From: Thermoanaerobaculales bacterium
GTDB lineage: Bacteria; Acidobacteriota; Thermoanaerobaculia; Thermoanaerobaculales; Sulfomarinibacteraceae
NCBI GenBank assembly: GCA_025456385.1
Contig: JALOKS010000197.1
Location: forward strand, 1 to 6,494
Direction of reading: 5' to 3'
DNA length: 6,494 bases
Program-made: the position numbers and the translations under genes
The notes under the pieces: model-generated
What the model was told of the DNA's origin: nothing
What the model saw: the letters and a program-made list of their open reading frames with translations, nothing else
Databases searched by the model: none
In this document: positions 1 to 6,357 of the stretch, piece by piece
How the letters are laid out: every line of letters starts with the position of its first letter
Numbering within the stretch: position 1 is the stretch's first letter

Positions 1-1
1 G

Positions 2-322
2 GGCACGATCGTGTGGCTCGAGGAGCCGGAGTACCTGCCGGGGGATCCGGACGGTGCGGCGGGGACGCCGAAGATCGACACCGAGAACCCGGACCCGGCC
101 CTGCGCACCCGCCCCATCCTCAGCATGGTCATCATGGAAGGCTTCGTGTACGACGGCGACGGGACCTGGCACGAGGGCACGATCTACGACGCGAACAACG
201 GCAAGACCTACCGCTGCAAGATGCGGCTCGAGGGCCGCGACACGCTCAAGGTCCGCGGCTTCATCGGGTTCTCCATGATCGGCCGCACCGAGGTCTGGAC
301 GCGGGTGGCGAAGGAGGGCTGA
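2..322 (+). CDS. DUF2147 domain protein, C-terminal part (5' end outside window)
   Basis: The frame is open from the first bases of the window to a TGA at 320-322, so the gene begins upstream; the GTG at 11 and internal ATGs are not convincing starts. About 106 codons are visible. The C-terminal half matches the DUF2147 pattern: a segment resembling RTRPILSMVIMEGF, then GTIYDANNGKTYRCKM, then LKVRGFIGFSMIGRTEVWTRV. In the family these form the strands of a small beta-barrel-like domain ending in a GRT-x-x-W-x-R signature. DUF2147 proteins are usually small exported proteins with an N-terminal signal peptide; that part would lie outside the window. Their biochemical role is not established. 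The gene is separated from the next by 65 bases holding a strong hairpin, so it probably does not belong to the signalling operon downstream. Confidence 0.85.
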   Translation, partial: GTIVWLEEPEYLPGDPDGAAGTPKIDTENPDPALRTRPILSMVIMEGFVYDGDGTWHEGTIYDANNGKTYRCKMRLEGRDTLKVRGFIGFSMIGRTEVWTRVAKEG

Positions 323-334
323 AGACGAGCGGCT

Positions 335-357
335 GCGGGCGCCGTGGCGGCGTCCGC
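335..357 (+). terminator. GC-rich hairpin after the DUF2147 gene, possible terminator
   Basis: A 10-bp stem (335-344 with 348-357, one G-U pair at 339/353) closes a 3-base TGG loop and starts 12 bases after the DUF2147 stop codon. The position suits a transcription terminator or an mRNA 3'-end stabiliser. There is no run of T after the stem, so it is not a canonical intrinsic terminator. In a genome this GC-rich, some strong stems occur by chance. Confidence 0.35.
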
Positions 358-371
358 CCGAGCGCGGGCAC

Positions 372-382
372 GGGGAGGAAGG
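372..382 (+). promoter_or_regulatory. Ribosome binding site fixing the GTG start at 388
   Basis: The purine run GGGGAGGAAGG lies 5 bases before GTG 388. It decides the start of the response regulator: the same frame is open far upstream, back to 13, but that stretch is arginine/glycine-rich shadow sequence over the DUF2147 gene. Confidence 0.7.
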
Positions 383-387
383 CGATC

Positions 388-783
388 GTGGGAGGGGTTC
401 CACTGCGGCGCATCCTGCTCGCCGACGACGAGCCGGACATCTTGGAGATCGCGCGCATCGCGCTGTCGACCCTGGGCGGCTACGAGGTTGCGGTCTGCGA
501 CTCCGGCCTCGGCTTCCTGGGCCGGCTGCCGGAGTTCAAACCCGACCTGGCCCTGGTCGACGTGCTGATGCCCGATCTCGGCGGCGTCGAGCTCGTGCAG
601 AGGATGCGGACGCTGCCCGGCGGTGACGAGGTGCCGGTGGTCTTCCTGACCGGCCTGGTCCTCGATGCCGAGCTCCGCACGCTGCGCGAGGCCGGTGCGA
701 TCGACATCATCACCAAGCCTTTCGACCCGATGACCCTCGCCGCTCGCATCGCCGGAATCTGGGACGAGCGTCATGGGTGCTGA
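388..783 (+). CDS. Single-domain response regulator (receiver only)
   Basis: This 131-residue protein is one receiver (REC) domain with no output domain, like CheY or Spo0F. All active-site residues are visible: the acidic pair D13-D14 in LLADDEPD, phospho-acceptor D58 in LALVDVLMPD, T88 in VVFLTG and K110 in IITKPFDP. It should accept phosphate from a histidine kinase and either bind a partner or pass phosphate to an Hpt domain. The start is GTG 388, supported by the purine run just upstream. Its last 11 bases overlap the start of the Hpt-cyclase gene, which implies translational coupling. The sensor kinase at 3304-5112 carries no receiver of its own, so this protein is a plausible first acceptor; that link is inferred from position only. 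Confidence 0.9.
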   Translation: MGGVPLRRILLADDEPDILEIARIALSTLGGYEVAVCDSGLGFLGRLPEFKPDLALVDVLMPDLGGVELVQRMRTLPGGDEVPVVFLTGLVLDAELRTLREAGAIDIITKPFDPMTLAARIAGIWDERHGC

Positions 784-2360
784 GGGCACACCCCCGACTC
801 CGGCCCTCCGGCTCGCTGCGGAGCTCGAGCGGCTGCGCGCGAGCTTCCTCGAGCGCTTTCCGGAGCGTCACCGGGCTCTCCGCGAGGAGTGGCGGGTGCT
901 TGCCGGGGGTGAGTGGAGCGCCGACGGGGCGCGAGCCCTCCACCGCTCGGTCCACGGCCTGGTCGGCACCGCCGGCAGCATGGGGCTGTCCTCGACCGCG
1001 GCGGCGGCTCGGCCTGCTCGAGCACCAGCGTGCCCCGGGCTCAGGCGACCGCGCCGCGGTCGAGGAGCTGCTCGCCCTGCTGACCGCCGCGGTCGCCGAG
1101 GACGCCCTCCGGGACTTCGGGCCGCCGGAGGGCTTCGAGCCCCACCTCGTGCTGCCCCACTTCGAGCCGCGGAACCTGATCGTGGTGGTGGAGACCGCGG
1201 AGCCCTTCGCGCGCGAGCTCCAGCTGCGCCTGAGCCATTTCGGCTTCGAGCTGCAGATGTTCGAACGCGCCGCGGGCGCACAGGGCGCGCCGGCCGCCGC
1301 CGCAGCCGTCCGGGCGGCCTGCGGCGCGGACGTGCCGGTGGTCTTCGTCTCCTCGCGGGCCGACATCGAGGCGCGGCTCGAGGCCGTGCGCGCGGGCTGC
1401 AACGGCTACTTCGTCAAGCCGGTGAACTTCTCCGAGGTGGTCACCACCCTCGACCGGCTGACCCGCAGCGAGCCGGAGCCCTACCGGATCCTGATCGTCG
1501 ACGACGAGGCCGAGGCGGCCGCCTACCACGCGGCGAGCCTCGAGGCCGCGGGGCTCCAGACCGCCATCGTGACCGACCCCCTGCAGGTCACCTCGCAGCT
1601 GGTCGAGTTCCGCCCCGACGTGATTCTCATGGACGTCTACATGCCGCGCTGCAGCGGCGCCGAGCTTGCCGCGGTGATCCGCCAGGAGGAGGCCTTCGTC
1701 GGAGTGCCGATCGTCTTCCTCTCCCGGGAAACCGACCGCATGAAGCAGATCGCAGCGCTGGGAGAGGGAGGGGACGACTTCTTCTCCAAGCCCGTGCCGC
1801 CCGCCGAGCTGGTGGCCGCCGTCGCCGCCCGGGCTCTGCGTGGCCGCACGCTGCGCCAGCTGATGGAGCGCGACGGCCTGACCGGCCTCTACACCCACAG
1901 CCGCATCATCGAGCAGCTCGAGGCGGCGGTTCGCCGGGCCGACCGGCGCGACGGCCGCCTGGCGGTGGCGATGATCGATGTCGACGGCTTCAAGGGCATC
2001 AACGACAGCCACGGCCACCTGGCGGGGGACCAGGTTCTGAAGGCCCTCGCCCAGCTGCTGCGCCAGCGCCTGCGCCTGAGCGACATTCTGGGCCGCTTCG
2101 GAGGTGACGAGTACCTGGTGGTGCTTCCGGACACCGACGGGGCGGCGGCGCTCGCCAAGATGGACGACATCCGGTGCAACTTCGGAGCCGTCGAGCACGA
2201 CACCGGCCGGCAGAGCTTCTCCGTCACCCTGAGCGCGGGGATCGCCGAGTTCCCGCTGGCGGTCACCGGCCACGAGCTGATCGCGCGCGCAGACGAGGCG
2301 CTCTACCGGGCCAAGCGCGCCGGCCGCAACCGGGTGGTTCTCGCCCGGGAGGAGGGTTGA
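773..2360 (+). CDS. Hpt-REC-REC-GGDEF diguanylate cyclase with an apparent +1 frameshift
   Basis: Makes c-di-GMP from two GTP; PleD-like. From ATG 773 the first ~78 codons read as an Hpt (histidine phosphotransfer) domain, with likely phospho-His H61 (953-955) in HRSVHGLVGTAGSMGL; the usual Lys after the His is Val. The frame must then shift by +1 near 998-1017 to continue into LGLLEHQR and the rest. REC1 (about 1170-1460) keeps the FVKPVNF lysine but lacks the beta-3 strand and phospho-Asp and starts IVVVET instead of an acidic cluster. REC2 (about 1485-1835) is complete: VDDE at 1497-1508, phospho-Asp at 1632-1634, Ser in FLSRE, Lys at 1788-1790. The GGDEF domain (about 1865-2345) has RDGLTGLY, MIDVDGFKGIND, a GGDEY catalytic motif (2100-2114) and an RLSD inhibitory site (2073-2084) at PleD spacing. 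A GTG at 777 opens the second frame, but its first ~75 codons do not resemble protein. Domain calls are firm; whether the intact fusion is made is uncertain. Confidence 0.82.
998..1017 (+). other. Frameshift site between the Hpt domain and the first receiver
   Basis: Upstream of this point the frame starting at 773 gives a convincing Hpt helix ending SSTAAAA. Downstream only the frame with codons at positions divisible by three gives sensible protein (LGLLEHQR, then an alanine/leucine-rich helix). Removing one G from the GCGGCGGCGG run would join them. No stop codon interrupts either frame nearby, so both stay open for hundreds of codons. The event may be a sequencing or assembly error in a GC repeat, a real mutation, or, less likely, programmed shifting. 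Confidence 0.75.
2347..2356 (+). promoter_or_regulatory. Ribosome binding site for the GTG start at 2364
   Basis: GGGAGGAGGG lies 7 bases before GTG 2364 and inside the last codons of the cyclase gene. It fixes the start of the binding-protein gene and indicates translation coupled to the cyclase. Confidence 0.75.
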
Positions 2361-2363
2361 GGG

Positions 2364-3311
2364 GTGGCGCGCGGGCGGTGGTCGCCGGCGGTGCTCGTCG
2401 TGGTGGCGGCGGAGCTCGCATGCTCCGGGGGAGGGAGCGGTCCGGCACCTCCCGCGCCGGCGGGGGCGCGGCCGGCGGGCGTGCTCACCATCGGCGCGCT
2501 ATCGCTCAGCCCCGGGCGCGAGCACGAGGTCGTGCAGCCCTTCGCGGACTATCTGGCCGCCCGGCTCGGCGAGGTCGGGATCGGCCACGGCCGGGTCGTG
2601 GTGGTCGAGTCCGTGCACGGCATGGTCGAGGAGCTGGCCGCCGGCCGCGTCGACCTCTACATCGACAGCCCCTTCCCCGTGGCCTTCGCCGCCGAGCACG
2701 GCAGCGGGCTGAAGGTGCTCCTGCGGCGCTGGAAGCACGGCGCCGAGTCCTACCGCAGTCTGATCTTCGCCCGTGCCGACAGCGGGATCGAGACGCTCGC
2801 GGACCTCCGCGGGCGGATGATCGCCTTCGGGGAGCCGTTCTCGACGACGGGCTACCTGCTGCCGAAGACGGCGCTCGTCGCGGCCGGCCTGCAGGTCGCG
2901 GGCTACCAGGACCCGGCTGCCGCGGTGCCGCCGGACCGCGTCGGCTATGTGTTCTCGAACGACGCCGAGAGCACGGTGTTCTGGGTGCTGAAGGGCAAGG
3001 TGAGCGCCGGCGCCGGCAACGAGGACTACTTCGCCGAAATGACCGGTGAGCGGATCGACGAGCTGCGGATCGTCGCCCGTACGCCGAGCCTGCCCCGCAA
3101 CCTGGTGGGTGCCCGCCGCGGCCTCGACCCCGCGGTCGAGGCCGCGATCGTGGACGTCCTGCTCGCCATGGAGGACGACGAGAAGGGGCGGGCCGTGCTC
3201 GCGGCCTATGAGGAGACCGCCCGCTTCGACCGCCTGCCGCAGGGCGAGGAGGAAGCTCTGGCGGAGGTCGCCGGCCTGCTGCAGTTCGTCGCCGAGGACC
3301 TCGGTGGGTGA
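2364..3311 (+). CDS. PhnD-like periplasmic substrate-binding lipoprotein
   Basis: A 315-residue protein of the PhnD/SsuA/transferrin-like binding-protein superfamily (phosphate/phosphite/phosphonate-type). The N-terminus has a short basic region, a hydrophobic stretch (9-19) and C20 in AELAC, a likely lipidation cysteine although Glu at -3 is atypical; a Gly/Ala/Pro-rich linker follows to about residue 39. Family features: VLTIGALSLSPGREHEVVQPF (40-60), EELAAGRVDLYIDSPFPVAF (89-108), GRMIAFGEPFSTTGY (150-164), which resembles the PhnD ligand-loop signature, and ARTPSLPRNLVGARRGL (238-254). The ligand cannot be read from sequence. No permease or ATPase gene is present nearby. Instead the gene starts 3 bases after the cyclase and its end overlaps the sensor kinase start by 8 bases, so a sensory role, presenting ligand to the kinase, is inferred rather than transport. 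Confidence 0.85.
   Translation: MARGRWSPAVLVVVAAELACSGGGSGPAPPAPAGARPAGVLTIGALSLSPGREHEVVQPFADYLAARLGEVGIGHGRVVVVESVHGMVEELAAGRVDLYIDSPFPVAFAAEHGSGLKVLLRRWKHGAESYRSLIFARADSGIETLADLRGRMIAFGEPFSTTGYLLPKTALVAAGLQVAGYQDPAAAVPPDRVGYVFSNDAESTVFWVLKGKVSAGAGNEDYFAEMTGERIDELRIVARTPSLPRNLVGARRGLDPAVEAAIVDVLLAMEDDEKGRAVLAAYEETARFDRLPQGEEEALAEVAGLLQFVAEDLGG
3294..3298 (+). promoter_or_regulatory. Ribosome binding site for the GTG start at 3304
   Basis: GAGGA lies 5 bases before GTG 3304, inside the end of the binding-protein gene. It favours 3304 over the next in-frame GTG at 3322 and over the open frame running back to 3046, which is shadow sequence. Confidence 0.55.
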
Positions 3312-5112
3312 GCCGGCCCGCGTGCCGCGCTCGTGGAGCACGGGTTGGCCCCGCCCGCGCCTCGGTCTGAGGGGCCGCTTCATCGCCTTCGTCTCGGCGG
3401 TCGTGATCGCCTTCGGGGCGGTCCTGACCGCGTTCGCCGTCAAAGTCCAGAACGAGCGCTTGCGGCACGAGCTCGAGGAGCGGAGCAAGCTGCTGACGGT
3501 GGTGGCCGCAGCGAACGCGACCGATGCCATGGCTCTGCTCGAGATTGGCGAGCTGCGGCAGCTGTTCCTCGAGATCCGGCAGCAGGAGAACGTGGTCGAC
3601 GTCGTCGCCTTCGACGAGGACGGGCGCATCCTGACCGACGGCACCCTCAAGAACCCGCGCCGCCATCAGCTCGTCGCCGAGGGCGTGCGACGGCACACGG
3701 CGAGCTCCGATGCCTTGCTGCTCGAGTTCCGCGGCGCGGTCGTCGAGGTCACCAAGCCGGTGATTCTCGGCGCGCGGCGCCTGGGCGGAGTGACCCTCAG
3801 CTACTCACTGACCGGCCTCGCGGAGGACCAGTCCGCCTTCACCCGGCGCACGATGCTCGTCGGCGCCGTCTTCGCTTCCCTGAGCCTGCTCGCGACCGCC
3901 CTGCTCGCCGCGGCGGTGACCCGTCCGTTGCGCGAGGTAACCGCTGCCACGAGGGCGCTGAGCAGGGGCGAGGCTGCGCCGCCGCTGCCGGTGCGAACCA
4001 CGGACGAGGTCGGTGAGCTGGCGGCGGCCTTCAACGAGATGACCGCGCGCCTGCGCGCCACCACGGTTTCGCGCGACGAGCTCGACCTGATCCTCGACAC
4101 GATGGGGGAGTGCCTGGTGGTGACCGGGGTCGACGGCACCATCCGGCGGGTCAACAAGGCGGCGTGCGAGCTCGCCGGGGTGGCGGAGGAGGCCCTCGTC
4201 GGGTCGAACTGCCGGCGCCTGTTCCGCGCGCCCGCGGGCTCGCAGTCGCTGCTGCACGCGGCAACGGCGGACGCGATGGCACACGGCCTCGAAACGGCGC
4301 TCCAGACCGCAGCGGGGGAGGCGGTGCCGGTGCTGGTCTCGGTGGCGCCGCTGGCGACCCCGGGCGAGCAGCCGCGCGGCTACGTGATCGTCGCCGCCGA
4401 CCTGAGCGAGCGCCTCCGCGTCGAGCGCCAGAAGGACGAGTTCGTGACCATGGTCCACCACGAGGTGCGGGCGCCGCTGACCGCCGTGCGCGGTGCCATC
4501 GGGCTGCTCAGCGGCGGCGTCGCCGGTCAGCTGCCCGACAGCGCGAAGGAGCTCGTCGCGATCGCGCAGCGCAATGCGGAGCGCATGGAGAGGCTCGTCG
4601 CGGACATCCTGACCGCCCGCAAGCTCGACGCCGGCCGGATGGACTTCCAGTTCCTCGAGGTCGAGCCCATGGCGCTGGTGCGGCAGGCGGCCGAGGCCTG
4701 TGCCGCATACGCCGGCAAGTACGGGGTCCACATCGTGATCGAGGGCGATCTCGGGGAGACCCGGGTCAGGGTCGACCCCGACCGGCTGATCCAGGTCCTC
4801 AACAACGTGCTCGCCAACGCGGTCCGCTTCTCGCCCCCCGGGGGCACCGTCAACCTGCACTCCAGCCGGACCGGGAGCACGGTCAGGATTGCGGTCACAG
4901 ACGCGGGACCGGGCATCCCCGAGAGCTTCCGCGATCGCGTGTTCGAGAAGTTCGCGCGCGCCGACGACGGCAGCTGGCGCCACCGCAGCGGCACCGGCCT
5001 CGGCATGAGCATCTCGAAGGCGATCATGGAGGAGCTCGGCGGCGCGATCTCCTTCGAGAGCGCGGTCGGCGCCGGCACCACGTTCTTTGTCGATCTCCCG
5101 GCAGCAAACTGA
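3304..5112 (+). CDS. Membrane sensor histidine kinase (HAMP-PAS-HisKA-HATPase)
   Basis: A 602-residue inner-membrane kinase. Order: basic cytoplasmic N-terminus; TM1 about 26-46; extracytoplasmic domain about 47-182, probably Cache/PAS-like (VVDVVAFDEDGRILTDG at 97-113, GGVTLSYSLTGLAE at 161-174); TM2 about 183-205; HAMP about 206-256 beginning TRPLREV; PAS about 257-375 (ILDTMGECLVVTGVDGTI, then NKAACELAG); HisKA with phospho-acceptor H386 in VHHEVRAPL; ATP-binding domain with the N box around N501/N505, G1 DAGPGIP at 533-539, F box FEKFA at 547-551 and G2 GTGLGMS at 563-569. All catalytic boxes are intact, so it should be active. There is no C-terminal receiver, so phosphate must go to a separate protein; the receiver proteins at 388-783 and 773-2360 are the obvious candidates. 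GTG 3304 overlaps the binding-protein gene by 8 bases, suggesting co-translation and a joint sensing unit. Confidence 0.92.
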   Translation: MGEPARVPRSWSTGWPRPRLGLRGRFIAFVSAVVIAFGAVLTAFAVKVQNERLRHELEERSKLLTVVAAANATDAMALLEIGELRQLFLEIRQQENVVDVVAFDEDGRILTDGTLKNPRRHQLVAEGVRRHTASSDALLLEFRGAVVEVTKPVILGARRLGGVTLSYSLTGLAEDQSAFTRRTMLVGAVFASLSLLATALLAAAVTRPLREVTAATRALSRGEAAPPLPVRTTDEVGELAAAFNEMTARLRATTVSRDELDLILDTMGECLVVTGVDGTIRRVNKAACELAGVAEEALVGSNCRRLFRAPAGSQSLLHAATADAMAHGLETALQTAAGEAVPVLVSVAPLATPGEQPRGYVIVAADLSERLRVERQKDEFVTMVHHEVRAPLTAVRGAIGLLSGGVAGQLPDSAKELVAIAQRNAERMERLVADILTARKLDAGRMDFQFLEVEPMALVRQAAEACAAYAGKYGVHIVIEGDLGETRVRVDPDRLIQVLNNVLANAVRFSPPGGTVNLHSSRTGSTVRIAVTDAGPGIPESFRDRVFEKFARADDGSWRHRSGTGLGMSISKAIMEELGGAISFESAVGAGTTFFVDLPAAN

Positions 5113-5188
5113 ACCGTTGCGAGTTCAGCAGCCCGTGACCGCGCGGCGGCGGCCGCCATGGACACGGCGCACGCGCTCGGCTATTTTC

Positions 5189-5192
5189 GGAG
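5189..5192 (+). promoter_or_regulatory. Possible ribosome binding site for ATG 5197
   Basis: GGAG lies 4 bases before ATG 5197, slightly tight spacing. The alternative in-frame ATG at 5158 is preceded only by GC triplet repeats with no purine-rich site. Confidence 0.4.
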
Positions 5193-5196
5193 CGGG

Positions 5197-6339
5197 ATGC
5201 CGATCACCGGGAACCTCGAGACCATGAACCTGGCGGAGCTGCTGCAGTGGCTCGCCAACAACCGCCAGACCGGGACGCTGATCATCGCCGACGGCCGGGT
5301 CGAGAAGAAGATCTATCTCCGCGGCGGCACGATTCTCTCCTCGTCGAGCTCGGACCCCAAGCAGCTGCTCGGCCACTTCCTGGTCAGCAAGGGCGTGATC
5401 ACCGAGGAGGTGCTCTCCCAGGCGATGACGGTCCAGGAGCAGCAGGGCGGGCTGCTCGGCGAGATCCTGGTCGAAGGGGGCGCGCTCGACCAGGCCACCC
5501 TCGACCGGATGCTCAAGCTGAACGCGGAGGAGAACATCTGCGATCTCTTCGCCTGGGAGAAGGGGAGCTTCGAGTTCCTGGACGGCCAGCTTCCCGACCA
5601 CGAGCTGGTGCCGATGTCGGCCAACATCACCGGTCTGATCATGGAAGGCATGCGCCGGATCGACCATGCCCGCGCGATGCGCGAGCTCATCCCCTCGCCG
5701 CAGTGCGTGCCGGTGGCGGTGGCCGCGCTCCTCGAGGCTGACGAGCTCGACCTCGGCTGGCGCGGGGTGCTCGAGGCCGTGGACGACGACCGCAGCATCG
5801 AGGACATCTGCCTCCACACCCACTCCAGCGAGTTCTTCGTCTGTCAGGTGCTGTACCGCGCCATGCGCGACGGCAAGCTCAAGATCGTGCGCCCGCGGGC
5901 GCCGAAGGCCGAGCCGGCGCCCGAGGCGACGCGCCGCGCCGAGTCGGCGGCGACGGCCGGGGCCCTGCTCGGCGCCGCCATGCAGCACCTCGAGGACGGC
6001 GATCTCGAGGCCGCGGTCCGCTACCTCCGGGCCGCTTCGAGCCTCGAGCCCGACAACCGCGACCTGCGGACGCTGATCCAGCAGAAGGAGCTCGAGATCC
6101 GCGGCCACATCGCGGACGCCGGCGTCGACCTCGACCTCGTGCCGGTGCTGGTCGCCAAGCTGGACCAGCTGCGCGGCACCAGGTTCACGCCCGAGGAGGG
6201 CTTCATCCTGTCGCGGATCAACGGCGCGTCGGACATCCGCTCGATCATCAAGATCTCGCCGCTCTCGGAGCTGGGCTCGCTGCTGGTGTTCTGGAAGCTG
6301 GTGCGGGCCGGGCACATCCGCTTCGAGGGCGCGCGGTGA
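5197..6339 (+). CDS. DUF4388 (PATAN) domain protein with MshEN-like tandem motif and winged-helix-like repeats
   Basis: 380 residues from ATG 5197; ATG 5158 would add 13 residues unlike the family, which typically starts near M-x-x-x-G-N-L. The PATAN/DUF4388 domain (about 1-52) shows GNLETMNLAELLQWL and RQTGTLII. Residues 57-110 hold two similar units starting LLG at 57 and 86 (LLGHFLVSKGVITEEVL; LLGEILVEGGALDQATL), resembling the tandem motif of MshEN/type II secretion ATPase N-domains; NICDLFAWEKGSFEF (113-127) follows as usual in DUF4388 proteins. Residues 176-232 and 333-378 look like two copies of a small winged-helix-like fold, separated by a Pro/Ala linker and a TPR-like helix pair (255-298). 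It is cytoplasmic, with no signal or membrane segment. Relatives occur with two-component systems, gliding and development proteins; the exact role is unknown. It follows the kinase by 84 bases and may be its output or scaffold partner. Confidence 0.85.
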   Translation: MPITGNLETMNLAELLQWLANNRQTGTLIIADGRVEKKIYLRGGTILSSSSSDPKQLLGHFLVSKGVITEEVLSQAMTVQEQQGGLLGEILVEGGALDQATLDRMLKLNAEENICDLFAWEKGSFEFLDGQLPDHELVPMSANITGLIMEGMRRIDHARAMRELIPSPQCVPVAVAALLEADELDLGWRGVLEAVDDDRSIEDICLHTHSSEFFVCQVLYRAMRDGKLKIVRPRAPKAEPAPEATRRAESAATAGALLGAAMQHLEDGDLEAAVRYLRAASSLEPDNRDLRTLIQQKELEIRGHIADAGVDLDLVPVLVAKLDQLRGTRFTPEEGFILSRINGASDIRSIIKISPLSELGSLLVFWKLVRAGHIRFEGAR

Positions 6340-6357
6340 ACCGGGGCTGACGCGGTC

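Noticed and set aside
1041..2273. 410-codon minus-strand open frame opposite the cyclase
   Set aside because: Same kind of compositional shadow; the plus strand encodes recognisable REC and GGDEF domains over the same bases.
3046..3303. Upstream extension of the kinase frame to an ATG at 3046
   Set aside because: The extra 86 codons overlap the binding-protein gene and read as low-complexity sequence; GTG 3304 has a ribosome site and precedes TM1 sensibly.
2506..3696. Long minus-strand frames opposite the binding protein and kinase
   Set aside because: The translations are Arg/Pro/Ser-rich low-complexity sequence with no recognisable fold, spanning two real plus-strand genes.
5146..5157. 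GC triplet run with the palindrome GGCGGCCGCC before the DUF4388 gene, as a terminator or operator
   Set aside because: The palindrome has no loop or T-tract and is easily produced by a GCG/GCC repeat in a genome of this composition.
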